A DNA stretch of 64,000 bases from assembly GCF_036634175.1 (NCBI RefSeq), contig NZ_JAZIFX010000001.1, positions 2,852,001 to 2,916,000 of the forward strand, written 5' to 3'. Position numbers and translations under genes: made by a program. Source of the stretch: Streptomyces sp. P9-A2. Lineage in GTDB: Bacteria; Actinomycetota; Actinomycetes; Streptomycetales; Streptomycetaceae. The notes beneath the pieces were generated by a model. It had not been told where the DNA came from. It made no database searches and was given only the letters and a program-made list of their open reading frames with translations. This document shows, piece by piece, positions 55,137 through 64,000 of this stretch; the first letter of the stretch is position 1; every line of letters starts with the position of its first letter.

Positions 55137-55164
55137 GAAAGAGGCCCCCTCGGGGGCCTCTTTC
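55137..55164 (+). terminator. Terminator after tRNA-His
   Basis: GAAAGAGGCCCCC / GGGGGCCTCTTTC perfect stem (13 bp) ending in TTTC. Starts 6 bp after the tRNA. Confidence 0.85.
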
Positions 55165-55253
55165 GCGTTGCGGGCCGGCCGCTCACCCCGCCGGCCGCTC
55201 ACCCCGCCACCGGTGCCGCGTACGTCACGGCACCGGTCCGAAGCCGTCGGCCG

Positions 55254-56309
55254 CTACGACGAGGCCCGCTCCACCAGCTCCGTGGCCAGCACCACCTGGC
55301 GTCGGTCCAGTTCCCGGGAAGCGGGCGGTCGACGGTCGGCGACCTCGGCGAGGAGCAGGTCGATCATCGCGCGGCCCATCTCCTCGATGGGCTGGCGCAC
55401 GCTGGTCAGCGGCGGGTCCATGTGGCGGGCGATGGCGGAGTCGTCGTAGCCGACCAGGGCCACGTCGTCGGGGATGCGGCGGCCCGCCTCCCGCAGCGCG
55501 TGCCGGGCACCGGCGGCGGTCACGTCGGAGGCGGCGAAGACCGCGTCCAGGTCCGGGCAGCGCTCCAGCAGTGCCGTCATCGCGCTCCGGCCGCCCTCCT
55601 CGGAGAAGTCACCCGCCTCGATCATCAGGTCGTCCGCGGGGTGGCCCGCGTCGCGCAGGGCGTCGCGGTAGCCGTCGACGCGCCGCTGCGCGCCGTACAC
55701 GTCGAGGCGGCCGGTGATGTGGGCGATGCGGCGCCGGCCCCGGCCGAGGAGGTGCTCGACGGCCTGCCGGGCACCGCCGTAGTTGTCGGAGTCGACCGAG
55801 GTCAGCGTCTCCGCGGCCGACCGGGGGCCGCTGATCACCGCCGGGATCTCCAGCTGGGCGAGCATGTCGGGCAGCGGGTCGTCGGCGTGCACGGAGACCA
55901 GCAGCACACCGTCCACCCGGTGCGCGGCCAGGTAGTCGGCGAGGCGCTGTCGCTCCCGGTCGCTGCCCGCGAAGATCAGCAGCAGCTGCATCTCGGTGTC
56001 GGAGAGCGCCGCCCCCACCCCGCGCAGCATGTCCGAGAAGTACGGCTCGGCGAAGAAGCGGGTCTCCGGCTCGGGCACGACCAGCGCGATCGCGTCGGTG
56101 CGGTTGGCGGCGAGGGCGCGGGCAGCCGTGTTCGGGACGTAACCGAGCTCGGCGACGGCGGCCTCCACGAGGGCGCGGGTGGCGTCGCTCACCCGGGGTG
56201 ACCCGTTGATCACCCGGGAGACCGTGCCCCGGCCGACACCGGCGCGCGCCGCCACCTCTTCGAGGGTGGGGCGGCCACCCCCGCGGCCCCGCGCTCCGTG
56301 GCTTGCCAT
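55254..56309 (-). CDS. cebR: LacI-family cellobiose regulator CebR
   Basis: A 351-aa LacI/GalR repressor: N-terminal HTH (RPTLEEVAARAGVGRGTVSR, about 14-33, then VINGSPRVSD) and a periplasmic-binding-protein-like sugar domain (DAIALVVPEPETRFFAEPYF; VDSDNYGGARQAVEHLLGRG; VALVGYDDSAIARHMDPPLT). ATG 56309 is used; the open frame further upstream has no start support. Divergent from cebEFG-bglC, with the CebR palindrome TGGGAGCGCTCCCA between them and again at bglC. It releases DNA on binding cellobiose/cellotriose. Confidence 0.92.
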   Translation of the reverse strand: MASHGARGRGGGRPTLEEVAARAGVGRGTVSRVINGSPRVSDATRALVEAAVAELGYVPNTAARALAANRTDAIALVVPEPETRFFAEPYFSDMLRGVGAALSDTEMQLLLIFAGSDRERQRLADYLAAHRVDGVLLVSVHADDPLPDMLAQLEIPAVISGPRSAAETLTSVDSDNYGGARQAVEHLLGRGRRRIAHITGRLDVYGAQRRVDGYRDALRDAGHPADDLMIEAGDFSEEGGRSAMTALLERCPDLDAVFAASDVTAAGARHALREAGRRIPDDVALVGYDDSAIARHMDPPLTSVRQPIEEMGRAMIDLLLAEVADRRPPASRELDRRQVVLATELVERASS

Positions 56310-56655
56310 GTACGCCCCGCCTTCCGTCGCATGTCCCGCTGGCCTGGAATCTAACAGCCCTGTCAGCGGCGGCGACCGCTGCCAGGGCTGCCGTCCGGGG
56401 CTCCGGGCCGTCCGTCGGCGGGGACCGGGCGTCCAGTTAACAGCCCGATAACTGAACGCAGTTCTCCCCGTCCGGTCCCTTGACACCCCCGCCCAGACCC
56501 GCGACTCTTCAACACATCACTTGTGGGAGCGCTCCCACGGTACCTGACACATACACAACCCGCACGTTCCCCACCCGCGCCGCAGCATGCAGGAAACGGG
56601 CCCAACCACGCCGTTGGCCGGGGGGTCGGCACGTCAGGGCAACAGGAGGACGCAC
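56310..56655. promoter_or_regulatory. cebR-cebE intergenic control region
   Basis: 346 bp with no gene. It has AT-richer segments at 56435-56465 (AGTTAACAGCCCGATAACTG) and at 56505-56525 (ACTCTTCAACACATCACTTG), followed by the CebR box. These are likely promoter elements for the two divergent units. Confidence 0.6.
56524..56537. promoter_or_regulatory. CebR operator before cebE
   Basis: Perfect 14-bp palindrome TGGGAGCGCTCCCA, the established CebR box, about 120 bp upstream of the cebE start. Confidence 0.92.
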
Positions 56656-58014
56656 ATGCGAGCACGTACCCTCCCCCACTCTCGGCAGCGCTCGAACGGG
56701 GGGAAGCCCATCGCCCGCAAGGCGCTGGCCGTCGCAGCGGCGGTGGCGCTGAGCACCGGGCTGCTGGCCGGCTGTGCCGACGACGGCGGAGACGGCGACT
56801 CCGGCTCCTCGTCGGGCGGCGAGGGCAAGACCACGATCCAGCTGGGCTTGTTCGGCACCATGGGATTCCAGGAAGCCGGTCTCTACACCGAGTACGAGAA
56901 GCTGAACCCGGACATCAAGATCGCCCAGAATGTCATCGAGCGGAACGAGAACTACTACCCGGCGCTGCTGAACCACCTCACCACCAACAGCGGTCTGATG
57001 GACATCCAGGCGATCGAGGTCGGCAACATCGCCGAGGTCGTCGGCACCCAGGCGGACAGGTTCATGGACATGTCCAAGGTCGAGGGCGTGAAGCCGGAGA
57101 ACTGGCTGGACTGGAAGTGGAAGCAGGCCACCACCAAGGACGGCCAGACGATCGGCCTGGGCACCGACATCGGCCCGATGGCCATCTGCTACCGCAAGGA
57201 CCTCTTCGAGAAGGCCGGTCTGCCCACCGACCGCGAGGAAGTCAGCAAGCTGTGGGCGGGTGACTGGAAGAAGTTCATCGAGGTCGGTGAGAAGTACAAG
57301 AAGAATGCCGACAAGAGCACCTTCTTCATGGACTCCCCCGGTGGCCTGATCAACGCCATCCTCAGCAGCGAGGAGGAGAAGTTCTACGACTCCTCCGGCG
57401 AGGTCATCTACAAGAGCAACCCCGCCGTCAAGGCCGCCTTCGACCTGACCTCGGAGGCCGCCTTGAAGGGGCTGGTCCAGTCGCAGACGCAGTTCCAGCC
57501 GGCCTGGGACACGACGATCGCCAAGAGCAAGTTCGCCACCGTCGCCTGCCCGCCATGGATGCTCGGCACCATCAAGGGCAAGTCCCAGCCGGACGCCGCC
57601 GGCAAGTGGGACGTGGCCGTCGCACCCAGGTCCGGCAACTGGGGCGGCTCCTTCCTCGGCGTGCCCAAGAGCGGCAAGAACGTGAAGGAGGCGCAGAAGC
57701 TGGCGGCCTGGCTGACCGCGCCGGAGCAGCAGGCCAAGCTGTTCGCCGTGCAGGGCAGCATCCCGAGCGCCCCGGCCGCGTACAAGCTGCCCGAGGTGCT
57801 GGACGGGAAGAACGAGATGACCGGTGACGCGCCGGTCGGCACGATCTTCTCCGAGGCCGCCCAGCAGATCCCGGACCAGGTGATCGGCCCGAAGGACCAG
57901 ATCATCCAGCAGGGTCTGACGGACAACGGCGTCATCTTGGTGACCAAGGGCAAGTCGCCGGAAGAGGCATGGGAGACGGCCACCAAGACCATCGACAACA
58001 ACCTGGACAAGTGA
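56656..58014 (+). CDS. cebE: Cellobiose/cello-oligosaccharide-binding lipoprotein
   Basis: A 452-aa solute-binding lipoprotein of ABC family 1 (SBP_bac_1). The signal sequence has the lipobox LAGC at about residue 38, then a Gly/Ser/Asp linker; the mature fold begins KTTIQLGLFGTMGFQE and includes GTDIGPMAICYRKDLFEKAG and PSAPAAYK near the C-terminus. The start at 56656 has CAGGAGGA. First gene of cebEFG; the ATPase MsiK, needed to energise the system, is encoded elsewhere. Confidence 0.92.
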   Translation: MRARTLPHSRQRSNGGKPIARKALAVAAAVALSTGLLAGCADDGGDGDSGSSSGGEGKTTIQLGLFGTMGFQEAGLYTEYEKLNPDIKIAQNVIERNENYYPALLNHLTTNSGLMDIQAIEVGNIAEVVGTQADRFMDMSKVEGVKPENWLDWKWKQATTKDGQTIGLGTDIGPMAICYRKDLFEKAGLPTDREEVSKLWAGDWKKFIEVGEKYKKNADKSTFFMDSPGGLINAILSSEEEKFYDSSGEVIYKSNPAVKAAFDLTSEAALKGLVQSQTQFQPAWDTTIAKSKFATVACPPWMLGTIKGKSQPDAAGKWDVAVAPRSGNWGGSFLGVPKSGKNVKEAQKLAAWLTAPEQQAKLFAVQGSIPSAPAAYKLPEVLDGKNEMTGDAPVGTIFSEAAQQIPDQVIGPKDQIIQQGLTDNGVILVTKGKSPEEAWETATKTIDNNLDK

Positions 58015-58019
58015 CCCGC

Positions 58020-59042
58020 ATGGCCACCCGCCACCACACCGCCGCGCCCCCCGTGAAGGGGGGCGCGGCCCCGGGCCGTCCGCCCGGGAGCTCCGGATCC
58101 TCGGATCCTGAGACCAAGGAACAGCGGCGCCGGGCCAAGCTGTCCCGCCGCTGGCAGCGCGACATGCGCTGGAGCCCGTACGCGTTCGTCTCGCCGTTCT
58201 TCCTGCTGTTCCTCGCCTTCGGCCTGTTCCCGCTGCTCTACACCGGCTGGGCCTCGCTGCACCAGGTGGAGCTGACCGCCCCGACCGACATGAGCTGGGT
58301 GGGGCTGCGCAACTACACGCGGATCTTCGACGACGAGTTCTTCTGGAACGCGGCGCGGAACACCCTGACCATCGGCGTCATCTCGACCGTCCCGCAGCTG
58401 CTGATGGCGATGGGCATCGCTCACATCCTCAACTACAAGCTGCGCGCCTCGACGTTCTACCGGGTCGCGATGCTCGCGCCGTACGCCACCTCGATCGCCG
58501 CCGCCGCCCTGGTGTTCGTGCTGCTCTTCGGGCGTGACTACGGCATGATCAACTGGGCGCTGGACTTCGTCGGGATCGACCCGATCGACTGGCAGGGCGA
58601 GAAGTGGCCCTCGCAGTTCGCCGTCTCGTCGATCATCATCTGGCGCTGGACCGGTTACAACGCGCTGATCTACCTGGCCGCGATGCAGGCGATCCCGCAG
58701 GACCTGTACGAGTCGGCGGCGCTGGACGGCGCCAACCGCTGGCAGCAGTTCATCCACGTGACGCTGCCCTCGCTGCGCCCGACGATCCTGTTCACGGTGG
58801 TGGTCTCCACGATCGGCGCCAGCCAGGTCTTCGGTGAGCCGCTGCTGTTCGACGCCAACAAGGGCGCGTCCGGCGGCGCGGAGCACCAGTTCCAGACGCT
58901 CGGCCTGTACCTGTACGAGCAGGGCTGGGTGAACCAGCACCTGGGCCGTGCCTCGGCGATCGCCTGGACGATGTTCGCGATCCTGATCGTCATCGGCCTC
59001 ATCAACCACGTCATCTCGCGCCGGCTGCGCGCCAGCAGTTAA
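58020..59042 (+). CDS. cebF: Cellobiose ABC transporter permease
   Basis: A 340-aa MalF-type inner-membrane protein with six hydrophobic segments (from FVSPFFLLFLAFGLFPLLY, about 55-73) and the EAA loop ESAALDGANRWQQFIHVTLP contacting the MsiK ATPase. Either ATG 58020 or GTG 58011 (which would overlap cebE by GTGA) could be used. Confidence 0.92.
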   Translation: MATRHHTAAPPVKGGAAPGRPPGSSGSSDPETKEQRRRAKLSRRWQRDMRWSPYAFVSPFFLLFLAFGLFPLLYTGWASLHQVELTAPTDMSWVGLRNYTRIFDDEFFWNAARNTLTIGVISTVPQLLMAMGIAHILNYKLRASTFYRVAMLAPYATSIAAAALVFVLLFGRDYGMINWALDFVGIDPIDWQGEKWPSQFAVSSIIIWRWTGYNALIYLAAMQAIPQDLYESAALDGANRWQQFIHVTLPSLRPTILFTVVVSTIGASQVFGEPLLFDANKGASGGAEHQFQTLGLYLYEQGWVNQHLGRASAIAWTMFAILIVIGLINHVISRRLRASS

Positions 59043-59054
59043 GGAGTTGTGGCC

Positions 59055-59960
59055 GTGACGACGACTGTGACGCCCCCTGAGACCACGCCCGCCAAGGAGC
59101 CGAAGCGCCCACGCCTGCCGAAGTCGGCGCGGGCCGGCGGAACGCTGCACGGCGGTCCGATCGCGTACGCGATCCTGATCGTGTTCACGCTCGTGTCGCT
59201 GTTCCCGCTGGTGTGGACCGCGATCGCCGCCTCCCGGGACAACCAGCGCCTGGCGGATACCCCGCCGCCGTTCTGGTTCGGCTCGAACCTGTTCAAGAAC
59301 CTGGAGATAGCCTGGACCGACGCCAACCTCGGGGAGGCCTTCCTCAACACCACGATCGTGGCGGGCATCTCGGCGGTCACCGTCGTCGTCCTGTCGACGA
59401 TCGCCGGATTCGCCTTCGCCAAGCTGCGCTTCAGGGGCCGCAACGCGGCGATGCTGATCGTCATCGGCACGATGATGATTCCGCCGCAGCTCAGCATCAT
59501 CCCGCTGTACATGATGGTCGCCAAGCTGGACTGGACCGACCAGCTGCAGGCGGTCATCTTCCCGTCGCTGGTGAGCGCCTTCGGTGTGTTCTTCATGCGG
59601 CAGTACCTGCTCCAGGCACTGCCGGACGAGGTCATCGAGGCCGCCCGGGTGGACGGTGCGAGCAGCTGGCGCGTGGTGTGGCACGTGGTTTTCCCGGCCG
59701 CGAGGCCGGCGATGTCCGTGCTCGGCATGCTGATGTTCGTGCAGACCTGGAACGACTTCCTGTGGCCGTTCCTGGTGCTGACCCAGACCGGCAACCCGAC
59801 CGTGCAGGTCGCGGTCGCGGGACTCGGCCGCGGTTACACCCCGGACCAGTCGCTGATCATGGCGGGTGCGCTGCTGGGCACGCTGCCGCTGCTGCTGGTC
59901 TTCGCGATCTTCGGCAAGCAGATCGTGGGCGGCATCATGCAGGGCGCGGTCAAGGGCTGA
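59055..59960 (+). CDS. cebG: Cellobiose ABC transporter permease
   Basis: A 301-aa MalG-type permease: six hydrophobic segments (AYAILIVFTLVSLFPLVWTA at about 36-55) and the EAA loop EAARVDGASSWRVVWHVVFP. GTG 59055 is preferred over GTG 59049 because AAGGAG ends 8 bp before it. Confidence 0.92.
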   Translation: MTTTVTPPETTPAKEPKRPRLPKSARAGGTLHGGPIAYAILIVFTLVSLFPLVWTAIAASRDNQRLADTPPPFWFGSNLFKNLEIAWTDANLGEAFLNTTIVAGISAVTVVVLSTIAGFAFAKLRFRGRNAAMLIVIGTMMIPPQLSIIPLYMMVAKLDWTDQLQAVIFPSLVSAFGVFFMRQYLLQALPDEVIEAARVDGASSWRVVWHVVFPAARPAMSVLGMLMFVQTWNDFLWPFLVLTQTGNPTVQVAVAGLGRGYTPDQSLIMAGALLGTLPLLLVFAIFGKQIVGGIMQGAVKG

Positions 59961-60017
59961 CGCGCGCATCCCCTCCTCGTACATCCCTTTCAGGGGCCGG
60001 GACACCGGCGCCTCGGC

Positions 60018-60112
60018 CCCTGCCCGTCCCCCTCCTCCCTGTCCGTTCCTCTTCTCTTCTCCCCCTCTCTCCCCCTCTCCCCTCTTCCCCGCTACTCCTT
60101 CCCCCTGCTCAC
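60018..60112 (+). repeat. Polypyrimidine tract between cebG and bglC
   Basis: About 95 bp almost purely C/T on the plus strand (CTCTTCTCTTCTCCCCCTCT and similar). C-rich, G-poor transcripts are the signature of Rho-utilisation sites. It sits between the transporter genes and bglC. Confidence 0.65.
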
Positions 60113-60142
60113 TCCGACTCGCAGGTCCTCCACGACCGCCTA

Positions 60143-60155
60143 TGGGAGCGCTTCC

Positions 60156-60156
<1 letters not shown>
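60143..60156. promoter_or_regulatory. CebR operator overlapping the bglC ribosome-binding site and start
   Basis: TGGGAGCGCTTCCA, the CebR box with one mismatch. Its GGGAG is the only ribosome-binding site for bglC and its last base is the A of the ATG. Confidence 0.85.
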
Positions 60157-61595
<1,439 letters not shown>

Positions 61596-61799
61596 ACCTC
61601 CCGGGAACGGGGGACACGGGGGAACCGGGAGCGGGGGAACGGGGGCGGGGGAACGGGGGCGCGGTGTCTCAGGGGGAGCGCCGCGCCCCACGCGGGTGGT
61701 CCCCCGCACGGGTGTCCGCACCCCGCCCGGGGCGTGCCCGGGGCCGTCTTCCTGCCGGGCGGTGCCCGGACAGGTACCGGGGCGGACGCCCGGACCGAC
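61596..61799. repeat. G-rich direct repeats after bglC
   Basis: From 61606 to about 61665, GAACGGGGG / CGGGGGAAC units recur (GGGAACGGGGGAC, GGGGGAACCGGG, GGGGGAACGGGGGCG twice), a tract with at least six G-runs of four or more on the plus strand. No gene is seen. Confidence 0.6.
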
Positions 61800-61836
61800 G
61801 CGCGCCCCGGCCGGACGGGAACCGGCCGGGGCGCGC
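61800..61836. terminator. Bidirectional terminator between bglC and the kinase gene
   Basis: 15-bp perfect stem GCGCGCCCCGGCCGG / CCGGCCGGGGCGCGC with a 7-nt loop, 18 bp past the end of the convergent kinase gene. Confidence 0.75.
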
Positions 61837-61854
61837 GCCGGTGTGTTCTCCGGG

Positions 61855-63264
61855 TCAGGCCCGGAACGTCGGCACCAGGCGCCCCGGGCGACGGCGGCGT
61901 ACGGTCCCGCGGTGGCCGCGGCCCCGGCCGCGGGGCGCGCCCTCGCGTCCGTCCAGCTGGATCCAGATCCGTACCTCGGTTCCGCCGAGCATCGACGAGC
62001 CGATGCGGACGTCCCCTCCGGTGGCCTCCGCGAGACGGCGCACTATGTCCAGGCCGAGCCCGGTGGAGCCGTCGTTGCCGGAGCCCCGGCCGCGGGCCAT
62101 CGCCGCCTGGGGGTCGGGTATGCCGGGACCCGCGTCGGAGACGAGCACGATCACCGCGTCCTCGCCGTTGTGCACGTCGACCGCGAAGGCGGTGCCCTCG
62201 GGGGTGTGCCGGAAAACGTTGCCGAGCAGGGCGTCGAGGGCGGCGGCCAGATCGGCGCGGGCCACGGGGATGCGTACGGGGGTGTCCGCGCCGGCCACCC
62301 GCCAGGTACGGCCCTCGTCCTCGGCGAGCGCCGACCAGAACACCATCCGCTCCCGGACCACTTCGGCCGCGTCGCAGCCGGCGCCGGGGCCGGCGGCTGC
62401 CGTCTGCGGTTTGGCGTCCCGCGCGGTGCGGATGATGATGTCGACCTCGCGCTCCAGTTGTTCCACCGCCGCGCGGGTCTGTTCGGCGGCCGGTCCGTCG
62501 CCGAGCGAGGCTGCGTTCAGCCGCAGCACGGTCAGCGGGGTGCGCAGCCGGTGGGAGAGATCGGCGGCCAGTTCCCGCTCGTTGGCGAGGAGTTGTACGA
62601 CCTGGTCGGCCATGGAGTTGAACGCCACGGCCGCCAGCCGCAGTTCGGTCGGCCCCTTCTCCGGCACCCGCGCACCCAGTTTGCCCTCCCCCAGTTCGTG
62701 CGCGCCCTCGACCAGCCGTTGCGCGGGCCGCACCATCCGTACGCCCAGCCGGTCGGCGACCGCGACCGAGCCGAGGACGAGGGCGGCGCCGACCGCCGCG
62801 AGCACCGCCCAGGCCGTGCCCACCCCGTTGGTGACCTCGGACTCGGGGACGTACACCTCGACCACGGCGATCTCGCCGCTGCTGAGCGCGACCGGCTGGA
62901 GCAGCGCGGAGCCGCCGGACACCGGGGAGGTGGAGACGCGCCCCAGGTTCCGTACCGCCTCGATGTCCTCGGCGGTGGCGTGCCGGCGGCCGATGTCGAG
63001 GGGCTTCTCGCCGTCCGCCGCGGGGATGTGCACGGCCATCCCGGCATCGGACCCGCCGGAACCGGCGGAGGCGACGACGCGTTCGAGCTGGCCGCGGTCG
63101 GTGGTGATGGACAGCGCGGGGGCAACCGCGGCGGCTTCCCGTTCGGCGTTGGAGAAGGCGCGGTCGCGGGCCATCTCGCGGATGACCAGACCGAGCGGCA
63201 CCGCGAAGGCGACCACGACCATCGCGGTCACCGCCACGGACACCTTCACCAGGGCCCACCTCAT
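61855..63264 (-). CDS. Sensor histidine kinase
   Basis: A 469-aa membrane kinase: TM1 about 5-28, an extracellular domain to about 148, TM2 about 150-171, HAMP about 172-222, DHp with phospho-acceptor His238 in ADLSHRLRTPLTVLR, and HATPase_c (N-box LLGNVFRHTPEG, G1 DAGPGIP, G2 GSTGLGLDIVRRLAE). The ATG overlaps the response-regulator stop by ATGA, so the pair is co-translated. The signal is unknown; the extracellular part has no recognised ligand motif. Confidence 0.92.
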   Translation of the reverse strand: MRWALVKVSVAVTAMVVVAFAVPLGLVIREMARDRAFSNAEREAAAVAPALSITTDRGQLERVVASAGSGGSDAGMAVHIPAADGEKPLDIGRRHATAEDIEAVRNLGRVSTSPVSGGSALLQPVALSSGEIAVVEVYVPESEVTNGVGTAWAVLAAVGAALVLGSVAVADRLGVRMVRPAQRLVEGAHELGEGKLGARVPEKGPTELRLAAVAFNSMADQVVQLLANERELAADLSHRLRTPLTVLRLNAASLGDGPAAEQTRAAVEQLEREVDIIIRTARDAKPQTAAAGPGAGCDAAEVVRERMVFWSALAEDEGRTWRVAGADTPVRIPVARADLAAALDALLGNVFRHTPEGTAFAVDVHNGEDAVIVLVSDAGPGIPDPQAAMARGRGSGNDGSTGLGLDIVRRLAEATGGDVRIGSSMLGGTEVRIWIQLDGREGAPRGRGRGHRGTVRRRRPGRLVPTFRA

Positions 63265-63980
63265 CGCGGCTGCTCCGCTCCGGGGACCTGAGCGGCGGGC
63301 GGCTCCAGTTTCACGCCGACGCCCCGCAGGGTGTGCAGATAGCGCGGCCGGGCGGCCGTCTCCCCCAGTTTCCGGCGCAGCCAGGAGAGATGGACGTCGA
63401 TGGTCTGGTCGTCGCCGTACGACTGCTGCCACACCTCGGCGAGGAGTTCCCGGCGGGCGACGACGACACCTGGCCGCCCGGCGAGGAAGGCGAGGAGATC
63501 GAACTCACGCCGGGTCAGGTCGAGCCGTACGCCGTCGAGTTCGGCCTGGCGGCGCAGCGGGTCGACGGTCAGTCCGCCGACCCGGATCACCGGGGACGGC
63601 GCGGCCTGACCCGCGAGGGAACGGGCCCGGCGCAGGACGGCCGCCATGCGGGCCGAGAGGTGTTCCACCGAGAAGGGCTTGGTCAGGTAGTCGTCCGCGC
63701 CGGCGTTCAGCAGCCGTACGATCTCCGCCTCGTCGTCCCGCGCGGTGGCGATGATCACCGGCACGTCCGTGATGCCGCGCAGCATCTTCAGTGCCTCGGA
63801 GCCGTCCAGGTCGGGCAGCCCGAGGTCCAGGATGACGACGTCGAAACGGAAATGGGCGACCTCGCGCAGCGCCTCCAGCGCCGTCCCCACACTGCGCACG
63901 GTGTGCGCGGCATCGGTCAACTGCCGGATGAGCGCCGAGCGTACGAACGGGTCGTCCTCGACCACGAGAACACTTGCCAT
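63261..63980 (-). CDS. OmpR-family response regulator
   Basis: A 239-aa regulator: receiver domain 1-115 with acidic pocket D9/D10 (VLVVEDDPF), phosphorylation site D52 (VILDLGLPDLDG) and K102 (TKPFSVEHL); winged-helix DNA-binding domain about 135-230 (LTRREFDLLAFLAGRPG; YGDDQTIDVHLSWLRRKLGE). ATG 63980 is taken rather than GTG 63989. First gene of the pair with the kinase. Confidence 0.92.
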   Translation of the reverse strand: MASVLVVEDDPFVRSALIRQLTDAAHTVRSVGTALEALREVAHFRFDVVILDLGLPDLDGSEALKMLRGITDVPVIIATARDDEAEIVRLLNAGADDYLTKPFSVEHLSARMAAVLRRARSLAGQAAPSPVIRVGGLTVDPLRRQAELDGVRLDLTRREFDLLAFLAGRPGVVVARRELLAEVWQQSYGDDQTIDVHLSWLRRKLGETAARPRYLHTLRGVGVKLEPPAAQVPGAEQPR

Positions 63981-64000
63981 GGGCGGCACCGTACGCCATG

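Overview
The window is a GC-rich actinobacterial chromosome segment, almost certainly from a Streptomyces. The evidence is strong G/C bias at third codon positions, many GTG starts and ATGA/GTGA overlaps, a TTA-containing adpA gene, XRE/DUF397 regulator pairs, DmdR-type iron boxes and a CebR-controlled cellobiose cluster. From about 24 kb to the end, the gene order (agmatinase, PucR regulator, acyl-CoA metabolism, leucine catabolism, des siderophore cluster, glmS, adpA, orn, tRNA-His, ceb cluster, two-component system) is what I know from the Streptomyces core chromosome.

The first ~24 kb is an accessory, scarred region. It opens with the 3' part of a secreted EndA-type nuclease gene (1-848), whose last 34 bp recur exactly at 8166-8199. 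Between the two copies lie a DUF45 metallopeptidase gene, an hsdR pseudogene that has lost its Walker A/DEAH region, two small proteins divergent from an XRE/DUF397 pair, and a solitary AAA15 ATPase. Beyond the right copy come fragments: a truncated phosphotransferase gene, a VOC gene with two in-frame stops, a TnpB-type IS carrying a divergent Arc repressor gene, the 5' stub of an araC gene, an intact AraC/GyrI regulator, and relics of an MFS gene and an IS110 transposase.

From 12.4 to 22.3 kb is an RHS polymorphic-toxin locus read on the minus strand: a 2088-aa secreted RHS protein with a small hydrophobic tip, a three-helix membrane protein as probable immunity partner, a decayed IS5-type transposase, an orphan frameshifted RHS tip cassette and two paralogous DUF7336-like immunity genes. 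Two outward-facing IS701-type transposase tails separate this from an MFS exporter.

The core part runs as follows. An agmatinase-like ureohydrolase and a TPP-dependent decarboxylase (probably arginine/guanidino catabolism) are divergent from a PucR regulator. A second, frameshifted TnpB element sits just upstream of a phosphatase-family gene. Then come tesB, an acyl-CoA dehydrogenase and a TetR regulator divergent from the leucine-degradation operon (mccB-mccA-hmgL-acdH). The desferrioxamine cluster follows (desE, a truncated desF remnant, desABCD), each transcription unit headed by an iron box. Next are a DUF4429/SHOCT protein, a small conserved gene plus glmS, a universal stress protein, adpA behind a long regulatory region, orn and tRNA-His. 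The window closes with cebR divergent from cebEFG-bglC (CebR boxes before cebE and overlapping the bglC start) and a convergent histidine kinase/response regulator pair.
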